From the NCBI RefSeq assembly GCF_004006295.1, contig NZ_CP026095.1:2652001-2716000 (forward strand): 64,000 nt of DNA. Direction: 5' to 3'. Under the pieces are notes generated by a model. The model made no database searches, was not told where the DNA came from, and saw only the letters and a list, made by a program, of their open reading frames with translations. Within the stretch, counting starts at the first letter, position 1, and each line of letters starts with the position of its first letter. The stretch comes from Peribacillus asahii (GTDB lineage Bacteria; Bacillota; Bacilli; Bacillales; DSM-1321). Positions 27,179 through 35,754 of this stretch are shown here, piece by piece. The position numbers and the translations under genes were made by a program.

Positions 27179-27302
27179 ATTAAACGTTTATTTTTTTAGG
27201 TTTGCTTTCATTACAAAAGTATAATTTCTCTATAAGATACCACTTAACCTTCTTGAAGTATTCTCCTTCAATACCCTTAGACAAAAATTATCTAAGAGGA
27301 AA

Positions 27303-27382
27303 AGTATCGCAACATTTTTATAAACGTCGCGACTTTATTTTAAACATCGCATCTTTTTTACAAACATCGTGACTCTATTTCA
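27303..27382. repeat. Four 20-bp imperfect tandem repeats
   Basis: Units start at 27303, 27323, 27343 and 27363. The consensus is AACATCGCGACTTTATTTTA, with ATCG or GTCG conserved in all. They lie about 95 bp downstream of the SDR stop codon, in a region without ORFs. Confidence 0.75.
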
Positions 27383-27475
27383 AAGCCACATATACAATAT
27401 ATAAAAATATCAGTAAATGAATGGTAGATAAGTAAAGGACTGTATTTACTCCTAAACTTTTAAGAAAGAACCTTT

Positions 27476-28264
27476 TTATTTAGCTCCAAGTCCTCCATCC
27501 ACAACTAATATTTGTCCATTACAATAATCAGAAGCTGCGGAAGCGAAGTAAAGGACAGCTCCTACGATATCTTTGTCTTCGCCTAATCGTCTTACTGGAA
27601 CTTGGGAGGCAATGATTGGACCTGCTTTTTGGACAAGCGTTCCCGGTATTTCTGGGTTATTCATTCCTGTTTGGAAAACGCCAGGAGCAACAGAATTCAC
27701 TGTCAATCCATGACGGCCCCACTTAACGGCAAGATCCTTCGTTAACGTCATAACAGCCCCCTTGCTTGTTGTATACCCTACAGAGTCTACGGCTTCTGGG
27801 TCAGTACCTTTAAATCCAATGCTAGAAGAAATATTAATGATTTTACCGTATTCATTTTCAATCATATGTTTTCCGACGGCCTGACACATCAAGAATGTTC
27901 CTGTCACATTAATATCCATCATTGCTCTCCATTGTTCCAAAGGCATTTCAGTAGCAGGCGCTTCATAAACTGTTCCACTGCTATTGACTAAGATATCAAT
28001 CTTTCCAAAGTGAGAAATCGCTTGATCTAAACCTTGTCGAACCGATGCAGGTTCTGTTACATCCAAAGCGAGGGCAATGGCTTGGCTTCCTAACCCTTCG
28101 ATTTCTTGTACCACTTTCTCGCAAACTTCTAAACGGCGTGAGCATACTACCACATTGGCGCCTGCTTCTGCCAGCGCCAGAGCCATGACGCGCCCTAACC
28201 CACTACCGCCTCCTGTAACCATTGCTGTTTTTCCTGTTAAATCAAATAATTTTGCAGATGACAT
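27476..28264 (-). CDS. Short-chain dehydrogenase/reductase (SDR 1)
   Basis: 262-residue classical SDR. The cofactor motif is TGGGSGLGR (residues ~17-25), the structural motif is NSSG, and the active site has SSS then YTTSK (YxxxK). The C-terminus VDGGLGAK is typical. It oxidises or reduces a hydroxy/keto group with NAD(P). GGAGGAGATC is 5-8 bases before the ATG. The shared regulatory element 2 lies 112 bp upstream, so it belongs to the same regulon as the cupin, MFS, TauD and ligase genes. Substrate not predictable. Confidence 0.92.
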   Translation of the reverse strand: MSSAKLFDLTGKTAMVTGGGSGLGRVMALALAEAGANVVVCSRRLEVCEKVVQEIEGLGSQAIALALDVTEPASVRQGLDQAISHFGKIDILVNSSGTVYEAPATEMPLEQWRAMMDINVTGTFLMCQAVGKHMIENEYGKIINISSSIGFKGTDPEAVDSVGYTTSKGAVMTLTKDLAVKWGRHGLTVNSVAPGVFQTGMNNPEIPGTLVQKAGPIIASQVPVRRLGEDKDIVGAVLYFASAASDYCNGQILVVDGGLGAK

Positions 28265-28355
28265 TCCAGATCTCCTCCTAGATACTATTCACATAGAAGC
28301 GCTTTACATAGCGGTCACAGTGAATATTTTTAATATTCAAACTATTACGATATTA

Positions 28356-28422
28356 ATTATACTAATAAGTTATAATGAAATAAAATTAAAGATTTTAATT
28401 TGCAAGTAAGTATGACTAATAT
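28356..28422 (-). promoter_or_regulatory. LysR-regulon promoter element 2 (SDR 1)
   Basis: Core ATAAAATTAAAGATTTTAA then TTTGCAAGTAAGTATGACTA (28376-28422) lies exactly 15 bp from a - strand TATAAT (28356-28361). The core starts 112 bp from the SDR start codon. The -35 position has no good hexamer, which suits an activator-dependent promoter. Confidence 0.75.
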
Positions 28423-28466
28423 CGCTGAGCACGGTCCAGACCTACTTCACTCCTAATGAAAGAGTG

Positions 28467-28518
28467 AAAAAAGAGAAGCATCCTCGTCACACATGGACAA
28501 TAGACTTCTCTTTTTTTT
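28467..28518 (-). terminator. Terminator of the cupin gene
   Basis: AAAAAAGAGAAG pairs with CTTCTCTTTTTT. It follows the cupin stop codon by about 10 bases. A related copy stands at 23706-23754. Confidence 0.75.
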
Positions 28519-28528
28519 CAAATCACTA

Positions 28529-28996
28529 TTAAAATTTAGTCACATCGATAGGTGTAATTCCTTCAGCTGCACAATGATCATGGTATTTTTGTAGGAATGA
28601 CTCCCAATTATCTCTAGCAATAATTTCTCCATTCTCATTCATATAGTCTAATGTTGCCTCCACAATATTTAACGTAATAACCTCTTCATCCCCTACAGAT
28701 TCAGGTGTATGTTTGGATCCTGCAGGCTCATAAACCACATCCCCAGCATTGGAAACCCAGTCATTCTCCATATACCTCCAAGAACCTTTAACAGTATACA
28801 CAATCACTGTTCCAGGATGGAAATGGGTAGGAAGCTGTGTACCCGCCGGAACTTTTAACAGGGTAATCGTTTGTCCTGTTACTGGATTTGCCTTCAATAA
28901 CTTAAAATGAGCCACCCCAAAATAAGGAATCCATGGTAAATCATCTGGACAGATATTACTTGCATCATATACTTCTACAGCTTTTGCCTTACTCAT
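28529..28996 (-). CDS. Three-histidine cupin dioxygenase, 2,4'-dihydroxyacetophenone dioxygenase-like
   Basis: 155 residues, single ChrR-type cupin. Metal ligands appear to be H58 and H60 in LPTHFHPGTV and H96 in EPAGSKHTPES; the usual cupin glutamate is missing. A 3-His site of this kind and the VYTVKGSWRYMENDW segment match 2,4'-dihydroxyacetophenone dioxygenase (DAD) relatives and, more distantly, acetylacetone dioxygenase, which cleave C-C bonds next to ketones using Fe(II) and O2. AGAGGGGAT precedes the start. Regulatory element 4 lies 115 bp upstream. The exact substrate is an inference. Confidence 0.8.
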   Translation of the reverse strand: MSKAKAVEVYDASNICPDDLPWIPYFGVAHFKLLKANPVTGQTITLLKVPAGTQLPTHFHPGTVIVYTVKGSWRYMENDWVSNAGDVVYEPAGSKHTPESVGDEEVITLNIVEATLDYMNENGEIIARDNWESFLQKYHDHCAAEGITPIDVTKF

Positions 28997-29090
28997 CCAA
29001 ATCCCCTCTTCTACTTTAAGTTTTGAAATCCGTATATTGATAGCGTTTACAATATGAAGCTCATTAACTAGTACGAATTTCTTAATTGTT

Positions 29091-29156
29091 AGTATAATTA
29101 TAATTATTCATTTAATAAAATTATGATTTTTAATATGCAGTTTAGTTAAATTAATC
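29091..29156 (-). promoter_or_regulatory. LysR-regulon promoter element 4 (cupin)
   Basis: Core AATAAAATTATGATTTTTAA then TATGCAGTTTAG (29111-29156) lies 15 bp from the - strand hexamer TATACT (29091-29096). It is more diverged than elements 1-3. Distance to the cupin start codon is 115 bp. Confidence 0.55.
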
Positions 29157-29183
29157 TACACTAGCTATTTCTCTTCCTGAACA

Positions 29184-30485
29184 TCATCCATGATTCCCCA
29201 ATCCTAACTCCTCCGTTTTAATTGTGGTGTGTACTTGCTTAGTAGGACGTACGCCAATCCAAAATAATACGCCGATAATAATCATCCCAACAGCAGAAGC
29301 TTGGAACGCATAATGAAAGCCTAATGCCTCAGTCGCTGCATATTGGATAAAATAACCGAATACGATGGGAGCAATCATACTTCCCATATTGGAAAGAGCA
29401 ATATATGCCCCTTGTGCCTTGCCGATGTTTTGGGGAGAAAACAAATCCATCAATATGGAGGGTGCGAGTGAAAGAACGACTATCCCAAAACCTGGAGCGA
29501 GGGTGAAACATAAAATAGAAATCGCATTCGAACTCACGACACTTCCTAGATATAAGCAAATAGCAGAGAGCACCATCATAAAACTAGCAAGATTGACACG
29601 TGCTTTCCGAATATCTCCTGTTTTGCGGTAAAGCCGATCGGATAACATAGCAAATCCAATTTGGCTAAAGGCAGCGAAAAGAAAAGGTAAAGCCACAGCT
29701 AGCTTTAACGTTTGACCAGTAAACTGTTGGACTGTGGAGAAATAAGTCGGATACCATATGGTTTGAACCGACACTAACCAATAGGCACAGCCTCCAGCCA
29801 AAACAATCAATAAATAATTTTTAGAAAATAGATGCGGAATAAACTGACGCCAAGAAACCTTCGAGAGGTTGGAAGAATGCTTCTCCACTAAATCAAATGA
29901 AGGCAATCCGATTTCTTGTGGACTCGCTTTACCGTAAAACAACCAAAAACCTAACCAAATCAAGCCAACAATGCCCATCATAATAAAAGCTGATCTCCAT
30001 CCATATTGATCAATCATGGAGATTAAAAATGGCGAAGCAATCGCAGGTCCCATCATCGTTCCAAACAGAACAGCCGCATAGCTTATACCATGTCGATGTT
30101 TCGGAAACCATTTGCCTAGCATTGTTGTGACTACAGGAGAAGCCGGCCCTTCACCTGCTCCCAATATCATTCTTGTTAGGATAAGGAGAGCAAAACTAGA
30201 AACAAAAGGGGTAGAAAATTGAACCATCAACCAAATCAATGACATCCAAATAAACAATTTTTTCGGGTTTTTAGAATCTGCCATACCACCAAGTAAGATG
30301 GAAGTGATAGTAAAAAACCAATAAAAAGAACTTCCCACAAATCCCCATTGAGAAGCACTTAAACCTAGCTCCTTCATTAGAGGGACCGAAACCAAACCAA
30401 TGAGAATTTTATCAATTTGGTTAATCATAGCAATGAGAACGGCAAATAATAAGATAATCCAAGAATATTTTGGAGTGTTCGACAT
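29184..30485 (-). CDS. MFS transporter, anion:cation symporter type (MFS 1)
   Basis: About 433 residues with 12 predicted helices. Start at the ATG with AGGGGG 6 bases upstream; an in-frame start eight codons earlier is weaker. The first helix SWIILLFAVLIAMINQIDKI and the loop GGMADSKNPKK are typical of the ACS family, which takes up organic acids such as hexuronates and phthalate. It is strongly similar to MFS 2 (34362), sharing SWIILLF, GAGEGPA and GKWFPKHRHGI. Regulatory element 5 lies about 270 bp upstream, divergent from SDR 2. Confidence 0.88.
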   Translation of the reverse strand: MSNTPKYSWIILLFAVLIAMINQIDKILIGLVSVPLMKELGLSASQWGFVGSSFYWFFTITSILLGGMADSKNPKKLFIWMSLIWLMVQFSTPFVSSFALLILTRMILGAGEGPASPVVTTMLGKWFPKHRHGISYAAVLFGTMMGPAIASPFLISMIDQYGWRSAFIMMGIVGLIWLGFWLFYGKASPQEIGLPSFDLVEKHSSNLSKVSWRQFIPHLFSKNYLLIVLAGGCAYWLVSVQTIWYPTYFSTVQQFTGQTLKLAVALPFLFAAFSQIGFAMLSDRLYRKTGDIRKARVNLASFMMVLSAICLYLGSVVSSNAISILCFTLAPGFGIVVLSLAPSILMDLFSPQNIGKAQGAYIALSNMGSMIAPIVFGYFIQYAATEALGFHYAFQASAVGMIIIGVLFWIGVRPTKQVHTTIKTEELGLGNHG

Positions 30486-30732
30486 AGAAATCCCCCTAAT
30501 TTTCATCATTCAAATAAGCTCGTATCCCTTCCCATTCTTCAGTTCACCACAAAGTAAGCGGTTTCATCAAAAGGGTGAAAATCTGGAAACGATTTGTTAA
30601 AACCAATGGCTTTTACCCCCTTTTTCTTGAGCATGAAATAGCGTGATTTGAAGCAATAAAATTGCACTACAAAAACTTCATGCCCCCCCCTTCTCCAATC
30701 ATATTCAGAACACTATTTCTATTCTGAATATT

Positions 30733-30800
30733 ATTATATCCATTGCGACCCTCATACATAAAATTAAATAATTTAAACTGCAAGTAACTTACACTTATAT
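30733..30800 (-). promoter_or_regulatory. LysR-regulon promoter element 5 (MFS 1)
   Basis: Core ATAAAATTAAATAATTTAAA then CTGCAAGTAACTTACACTTA (about 30754-30800) lies 16 bp from the - strand TATAAT (30733-30738). The leader to the MFS start is about 250 bases. It faces element 6 across about 100 bp. Confidence 0.5.
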
Positions 30801-30902
30801 TCAGCAGAGGAACAACAATAAATAGTGAAAAACTACTACAAAATGACCTCAATCCCCTCTCATACTCCATCATCCTATTAAAAAATAGCCGTACCTCTTT
30901 TT

Positions 30903-30969
30903 ACATTAGTCACACTTAAGTACAAGTTAAAATAATTAATTTTATATAACGATCATAAAAAGATAGAAT
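30903..30969 (+). promoter_or_regulatory. LysR-regulon promoter element 6 (SDR 2)
   Basis: The complement of 30903-30949 reads ATAAAATTAATTATTTTAAC then TTGTACTTAAGTGTGACTAA, matching elements 1 and 2. The + strand hexamer TAGAAT (30964-30969) is again 15 bp away. Because the gene is on the + strand the element is inverted too, so its orientation relative to the gene is the same as at the other sites. Distance to the SDR start is 107 bp. Confidence 0.6.
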
Positions 30970-31055
30970 CAAAGAGAGGGATTATTTAAATATTCAAAAA
31001 ATCACCTTGAGTTTAGTCGTACAGGGTGTTGAATCAAAATTAGGAGGTTGAATCT

Positions 31056-31829
31056 ATGGACTTACAGTTATCAGGAAAAAAAGCACTCATTGTAGGAGGA
31101 AGCCGAGGGATTGGTAAAGCTATTGCCCGCCAACTGGCTTTAGAAGGCGTTGATTGTACGATTTGTTCAAGAAACGAATCCTCATTACAGAAAGCGGCAG
31201 AAGAATTAGCGCAAGAAACCAAACGAAAGATCTATCCCATCGTGGCTGATACCTCGAATCCTAACTCGATCCTCAATTTAGCTGAAAACGCAGCAGCTGC
31301 GATGGGTAGTATTGATATTCTCATCAACAGTGGCGCTCGCGTTGGCGGTACAGAGCCAGAGAATTTTCACGAGATTAAAGAGGAACTTATTTTGAAAGAT
31401 TTTGAAGAAAAGTATATGGGCTATTTTCGCACGATGCGAGCTGTAGCTCCTTATATGATTGAAAATAAGTGGGGGCGTATCATCAATATCAGTGGTCTCG
31501 CTGCTAGAATTGGCGGCAATTATTTTAGTTCCGGCCCTCGTAATGCCTCTGTTGTTCATTTAACGAAATCTGCCTCATTGGAATTAGGAAAGCACGGAAT
31601 TAATGTCAATGCGATTTATCCAGGAATTGTTGATACGGAAACGAATAGAAAACAATTCAACACGGAGGAAGCTGTAAGCCAAGCAGCCGCCATGAGTCCA
31701 CTTAATCGCTTGATTACACCGGAGGAAATTGCTTATGTCGTTACCTTCCTTACTTCACCGTTATCCGCATCGATTACTGGCGATGTCATTTCCGTAACTG
31801 GCGGCATTGGTAATACAGTTTATTACTAA
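31056..31829 (+). CDS. Short-chain dehydrogenase/reductase with altered active site (SDR 2)
   Basis: 257 residues. The cofactor motif is VGGSRGIGKAIA and the second motif NSGAR. In the catalytic region the sequence is NISGLAARIGGNYFSSGPRN, then ASVVHLTKSAS. The tyrosine is therefore followed by FSSG and not by the canonical YxxxK lysine, a variant known from some SDR subgroups. Either it works with a changed mechanism or Lys in HLTK substitutes. AGGAGG precedes the ATG. Element 6 lies upstream, making it part of the regulon although transcribed from the opposite strand. Confidence 0.85.
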   Translation: MDLQLSGKKALIVGGSRGIGKAIARQLALEGVDCTICSRNESSLQKAAEELAQETKRKIYPIVADTSNPNSILNLAENAAAAMGSIDILINSGARVGGTEPENFHEIKEELILKDFEEKYMGYFRTMRAVAPYMIENKWGRIINISGLAARIGGNYFSSGPRNASVVHLTKSASLELGKHGINVNAIYPGIVDTETNRKQFNTEEAVSQAAAMSPLNRLITPEEIAYVVTFLTSPLSASITGDVISVTGGIGNTVYY

Positions 31830-31879
31830 AAACACGCAGTTAACATCTTCTTTGTAAGATTTTCCCCTCCATTTAATCA

Positions 31880-31919
31880 GTAGCACAGACCAAGGCAATG
31901 GTTTGTGCTACTTTTTTTA
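31880..31919 (+). terminator. Rho-independent terminator of SDR 2
   Basis: GTAGCACAGACC pairs with GGTTTGTGCTAC and is followed by TTTTTTTAT. Confidence 0.85.
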
Positions 31920-32049
31920 TAAGACATTTGCTAATTCTTTCATTATAAGTATGATAGCAACAATCTTTACGAACATAGCCAACTAGGTTCTAGAGTACAA
32001 TGACAATCTGTTGGTAACAGAAGCTATATTTATTAACGTTTCAGCTCAA

Positions 32050-32092
32050 ACAAAAAGACACCTTTATGAATCATAGAGGTGCCTTTTTGTTG
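32050..32092 (-). terminator. Terminator of the ligase-TauD-MFS-TauD-hydrolase operon
   Basis: CAAAAAGACACCT pairs with AGAGGTGCCTTTTTG. On the - strand it follows the hydrolase stop codon by about 25 bases and ends in a T-rich tract. Confidence 0.75.
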
Positions 32093-32117
32093 TCTTCCTA
32101 TGGATTTAGGGTGCTGT

Positions 32118-33113
32118 TTAATGGTTCAATGAACAATCCAAACAGCCTTTACATTTTTTGATTTTAGTATTTCTGTTAGTTATAACATCCGTAGTACGTA
32201 AAAACTCGTTGATTCGAGAGACAGTCCTTTCAATATTCTTTGAAAAAAAAGTCATGTTGGCAAAATAACCATGAATCATACCTGTTTCACATGCATATTC
32301 AACGTTGACACCTGATGCTTTCAAACGCTCCGCATATGCCCTTCCTTCATCTCGAAGCACATCATTTTCCGCTGTAATCACAAAGGCTGTCGGTAAATGA
32401 CTTACATCTTCCGCAATTAAGGGAGATGCGTAGCCGTTATGCTTGTCCTCTTTATGTCGTAAATAATGATCACGGAACCAAAACAGAAGCTCACGGTCTA
32501 AACCAAATCCTTTTGCGAAGGCTTGATGAGATTCCGTATCGAACTTAAGGTTTGTCGCCGGATAAATCAGAACCTGTGCAGCGATGCTAGGACCTTTTCT
32601 ATCTCTCGTCATTATCGTCACGACAGTCGCTAGATTCCCACCTACACTATCCCCACCTACTATTAATCTTGAAACATCTCCGTTAAAAGAAGAACCTTTT
32701 TCATAAACCCATTGCAATGCTGCATAAGCATCTTCGACTGGGGTCGGAAACTTATGCTCTGGAGCTAGACGATAGTTAACAGATACCACTATACAGCCCA
32801 TTCTATGTGCCAGCATTCGACAGCTAGGGTCTGTCGATTCGAGGTCTCCCACAACCCATCCTCCACCATGGTAGTAAATAAACAAAGGGAAGGGACCTTG
32901 CCCTTCCGGTATATAGACCCTGCATTTGATTTCAGCATCTTTGCTCACTGGAATCATCCAATCTTCTACCTTTGAAAGCCCTTCTGATTCAATAGGAGGC
33001 TGCGGTGCTTTGGAAAGCATCTCTCGCACAGTCTTATGATCCATCGTATGAATAGGAGGCATCTGTTTCAATGCTTGTAAATACTTTTCTGCTTGCGAAT
33101 CTAAATTTGCCAA
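32118..33113 (-). CDS. Alpha/beta hydrolase, HSL-type esterase with Cys-rich tail
   Basis: 331 residues. The oxyanion motif HGGGWVVGDLES and the nucleophile motif VGGDSVGGNLA (GDSxG) place it in the hormone-sensitive-lipase esterases; VITAENDVLRDEGRAYAE carries the Asp and MIHGYF the His. After the usual end it carries a tail, KKCKGCLDCSLNH, with three cysteines (CxxCxxC), which I do not know from this family. The start is a TTG with GTGAGG upstream; ATGs nearby are out of frame. It is the last gene of the ligase operon, 83 bp after TauD 1, and should hydrolyse an ester substrate. Confidence 0.88.
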   Translation of the reverse strand: MANLDSQAEKYLQALKQMPPIHTMDHKTVREMLSKAPQPPIESEGLSKVEDWMIPVSKDAEIKCRVYIPEGQGPFPLFIYYHGGGWVVGDLESTDPSCRMLAHRMGCIVVSVNYRLAPEHKFPTPVEDAYAALQWVYEKGSSFNGDVSRLIVGGDSVGGNLATVVTIMTRDRKGPSIAAQVLIYPATNLKFDTESHQAFAKGFGLDRELLFWFRDHYLRHKEDKHNGYASPLIAEDVSHLPTAFVITAENDVLRDEGRAYAERLKASGVNVEYACETGMIHGYFANMTFFSKNIERTVSRINEFLRTTDVITNRNTKIKKCKGCLDCSLNH

Positions 33114-33196
33114 GAAACATCATCCTCACTTTACTTTCTAATAAATCAAATCTGCTTTTCTACTAAACTCTTTTTCCGAACACGATTCATCGCTGT

Positions 33197-34198
33197 TTAT
33201 GGTTTATTAACAGCCATTCCTTCTCTACAAACCTCGAAATCTGGGGCAATCTTTCGACCATTTGGCATGTTCAACCACAATCTTAATAAATGACGCTTGC
33301 GCTCATCTTCTTCATAATCTTCAAATGTTGTGCGCGAATGGAAAATCGTATAGTTATTAACGAACTGCATATCACCTGGCTCCATCATCATATCAATATG
33401 CATGTTTGGATCATGCGTAAGGGAATCGATAAAGTTAAATAATTCGACTTCCTCTTTCTTCAAAGAGATACCTGTTTTCAATTGTGCGGATTCAACATAT
33501 TGACGTAAATATCGACAGCTCAATTTACCATCGTAATAACTAAAGATAGGTGATGTGAATATTGGAGATTGACCTGGTGCTTCTTCCCCACGAAGATCAT
33601 GATGGAATGGACGATAGAGGATATCAAGATACTCTGGGTGTTTCTCTAAAATTTCATTATAAACTGCGATGGCACTTGCAATACTGCTTAAACCACCCGA
33701 TTTTGCTTTACGAAGACATAGTAATCCAACTACATCAGCGAGGTCTGTATGATAATCAAGATGTACATTTGTTTGGTAACCGCGTACTTTTTTATTATCC
33801 TTAAAGTCCAGACCTTGGTCTTTGATATGCCCTAAGAGGGTTCCTCTTGCGTCTTGCGTGATTGGCTTACCCATGTGAAGTCCAAGCCCCCAGTAAATGA
33901 TGCTCGCTTCCTCGTCACTATACTTATCCATCGGTAATCCGCGAATTAATAGAAACCCTTTCCCATTCTCCAATTCATCTACAAAATAAGCGACTTCATC
34001 CGCAAGATTAGGAATCGGGAAATCCTCCTTTTTAAATTCAGGCGCTTTCAAACCCTTTTGTTGAACATGAACAACAGCCTTTTCAAGCTCTACGACCGTT
34101 TTTTCGGACAAATAATAAATCCATGAATCATCCTTCGCTAAATCCATTCCTTTCCACGCTGATGGTCCTTGAATTTTTTCGTTTAAAATAAGCGTCAT
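33197..34198 (-). CDS. TauD/TfdA-like Fe(II)/2-oxoglutarate dioxygenase 1
   Basis: 333 residues. The iron facial triad is H150-T-D152 in VHLDYHTDLADVVGLL and H287 in NNYTIFHSRT. The 2-oxoglutarate arginine is in RHLLRLWLN (R302/R306). Such enzymes hydroxylate a C-H bond beside sulfonates, aryloxy acids, betaines or similar, with CO2 and succinate released. AAAGGAGG is ideally placed before the ATG. It is a close paralogue of TauD 2 (35755), and MFS 2 lies between them. Substrate unknown. Confidence 0.88.
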   Translation of the reverse strand: MTLILNEKIQGPSAWKGMDLAKDDSWIYYLSEKTVVELEKAVVHVQQKGLKAPEFKKEDFPIPNLADEVAYFVDELENGKGFLLIRGLPMDKYSDEEASIIYWGLGLHMGKPITQDARGTLLGHIKDQGLDFKDNKKVRGYQTNVHLDYHTDLADVVGLLCLRKAKSGGLSSIASAIAVYNEILEKHPEYLDILYRPFHHDLRGEEAPGQSPIFTSPIFSYYDGKLSCRYLRQYVESAQLKTGISLKKEEVELFNFIDSLTHDPNMHIDMMMEPGDMQFVNNYTIFHSRTTFEDYEEDERKRHLLRLWLNMPNGRKIAPDFEVCREGMAVNKP

Positions 34199-34361
34199 AC
34201 ATAATCCTCCTTTAATATCAAGCGTTTTTCACTTAACTTTCTATGTTACATTTCCCCACTTCTGTTTATCTAATTTTTTATTATCTTAATATTCAGTTTT
34301 TTATCAAGAGCACTTCTCACGCCCCTTTTACGATCTAACTCTTTCACACACGCTAATGCTT

Positions 34362-35651
34362 CTAAGATTGAACATAGTCCGATTGAATAGTTATATCGCT
34401 TCGCTTGGCGGGACGTACACCCATCCAAAACAATATGCCGATAATAAGCATTCCGACAGCAGAGGCTTGAAACGCATAACCATACCCCATGGCTGCAGTC
34501 GCTGAATGTTGAATAAGATAACCGAATACGAGTGGAGCAATAATGCTAGTTGAACTTGCTAGAGCAATGAATGTCCCTTGAGCCTTGCCGATGTTTTGAG
34601 GAGAAAAGAACTCCATCAATATAGCTGGTGCGAGTGATAGAATTACATAGGCAAATCCAGGAGCAAGGCTAAAGAAAAGAATCGCCATAGCTGTTGAATC
34701 GGCGGCATTTCCTAAATATACACATACAGCCGATAGCACCATCATGAAGCCAGCAAGATTGATACGTGCTTTCCGTATATCTCCTGTTTTGCGATACATC
34801 CAATCCGAAAATATGGCAAATCCAATTTGGCAAAAGGCAGCAAACAGAAAAGGTAAAGATACAGCTAGCTGCAACGTTTGACCGTTAAACTGTTGAATGT
34901 TCGTAAAGTAGGCTGGAAACCAAACCGCTTGAACAGCCAATAACCAATAGGAACAACCTCCACACAAAACAACTAAAATGAAATTTTTCGAAATAAGATG
35001 TGGAAGAAACTCGCGCCAAGAAACCTTTGAAAGACTGGATGACTGCTCATTCTCTTGATGAAAAGAAGGATACCCGATTTCTTGTGGACTTTCTTTCCCA
35101 AAAATCTGCCATAACACAAGCACGATTAGTCCAATCACCCCCATCGCAATAAAGGCAGATCTCCATCCATATTGCTCGATTAAAGAGATTAATAATGGCG
35201 AGGCAATCGCTGAGCCACCTGTCGTTCCTAATAACACTGCGCCAAACCCTATCCCATGTCGGTGTTTCGGGAACCATTTTCCCATGATGGCCGTAGATAG
35301 AGCCGGAGCTGGACCTTCACCTGCTCCTAAAATAATCCTCATTAACACGAGCAGAGACATGCTGGAAACAAAAGGAGTAGCAAATTGAATCAGCAACCAA
35401 ATCAAAGACATCCACGATAACATTTTTTTCTTATTTTTGGAATCCGCCATGCCGCCAAAAAGAAGCGAAGAAAAGGTAAAAGCCCAAAAGAAGGAACTTC
35501 CCACCACTCCCCATTGGGATGGACTTAACTCTAGCTCTTTCATGACTGGAACGGAAACCAAACCAATGATAATTTTATCCACTTGGTTGACCATACCGGA
35601 AAGAACTAGAAACAATAAGATAATCCAAGAATATTTTGGCGTACTTGTCAT
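34362..35651 (-). CDS. MFS transporter, anion:cation symporter type (MFS 2)
   Basis: About 429 residues from the ATG preceded by GGGGTGAGG; an in-frame extension of 20 codons upstream lacks a good site. Twelve helices, beginning STPKYSWIILLFLVLSGMVN. It is a clear paralogue of MFS 1 throughout, including FGGMADSKNKKKM, GAGEGPAPA and FGKESPQEIGYPSF. It sits between the two dioxygenase genes in the operon and probably imports their substrate, an organic anion. Confidence 0.88.
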   Translation of the reverse strand: MTSTPKYSWIILLFLVLSGMVNQVDKIIIGLVSVPVMKELELSPSQWGVVGSSFFWAFTFSSLLFGGMADSKNKKKMLSWMSLIWLLIQFATPFVSSMSLLVLMRIILGAGEGPAPALSTAIMGKWFPKHRHGIGFGAVLLGTTGGSAIASPLLISLIEQYGWRSAFIAMGVIGLIVLVLWQIFGKESPQEIGYPSFHQENEQSSSLSKVSWREFLPHLISKNFILVVLCGGCSYWLLAVQAVWFPAYFTNIQQFNGQTLQLAVSLPFLFAAFCQIGFAIFSDWMYRKTGDIRKARINLAGFMMVLSAVCVYLGNAADSTAMAILFFSLAPGFAYVILSLAPAILMEFFSPQNIGKAQGTFIALASSTSIIAPLVFGYLIQHSATAAMGYGYAFQASAVGMLIIGILFWMGVRPAKRSDITIQSDYVQS

Positions 35652-35754
35652 ATACCTCACCCCAACTTTCACATAGGGGCACCTTTTCCTTCCAATCGGA
35701 AAAGGGACCATCCTTCACATATGTCATTTGTGTTCCTAGGAACGGAAACCCCCA

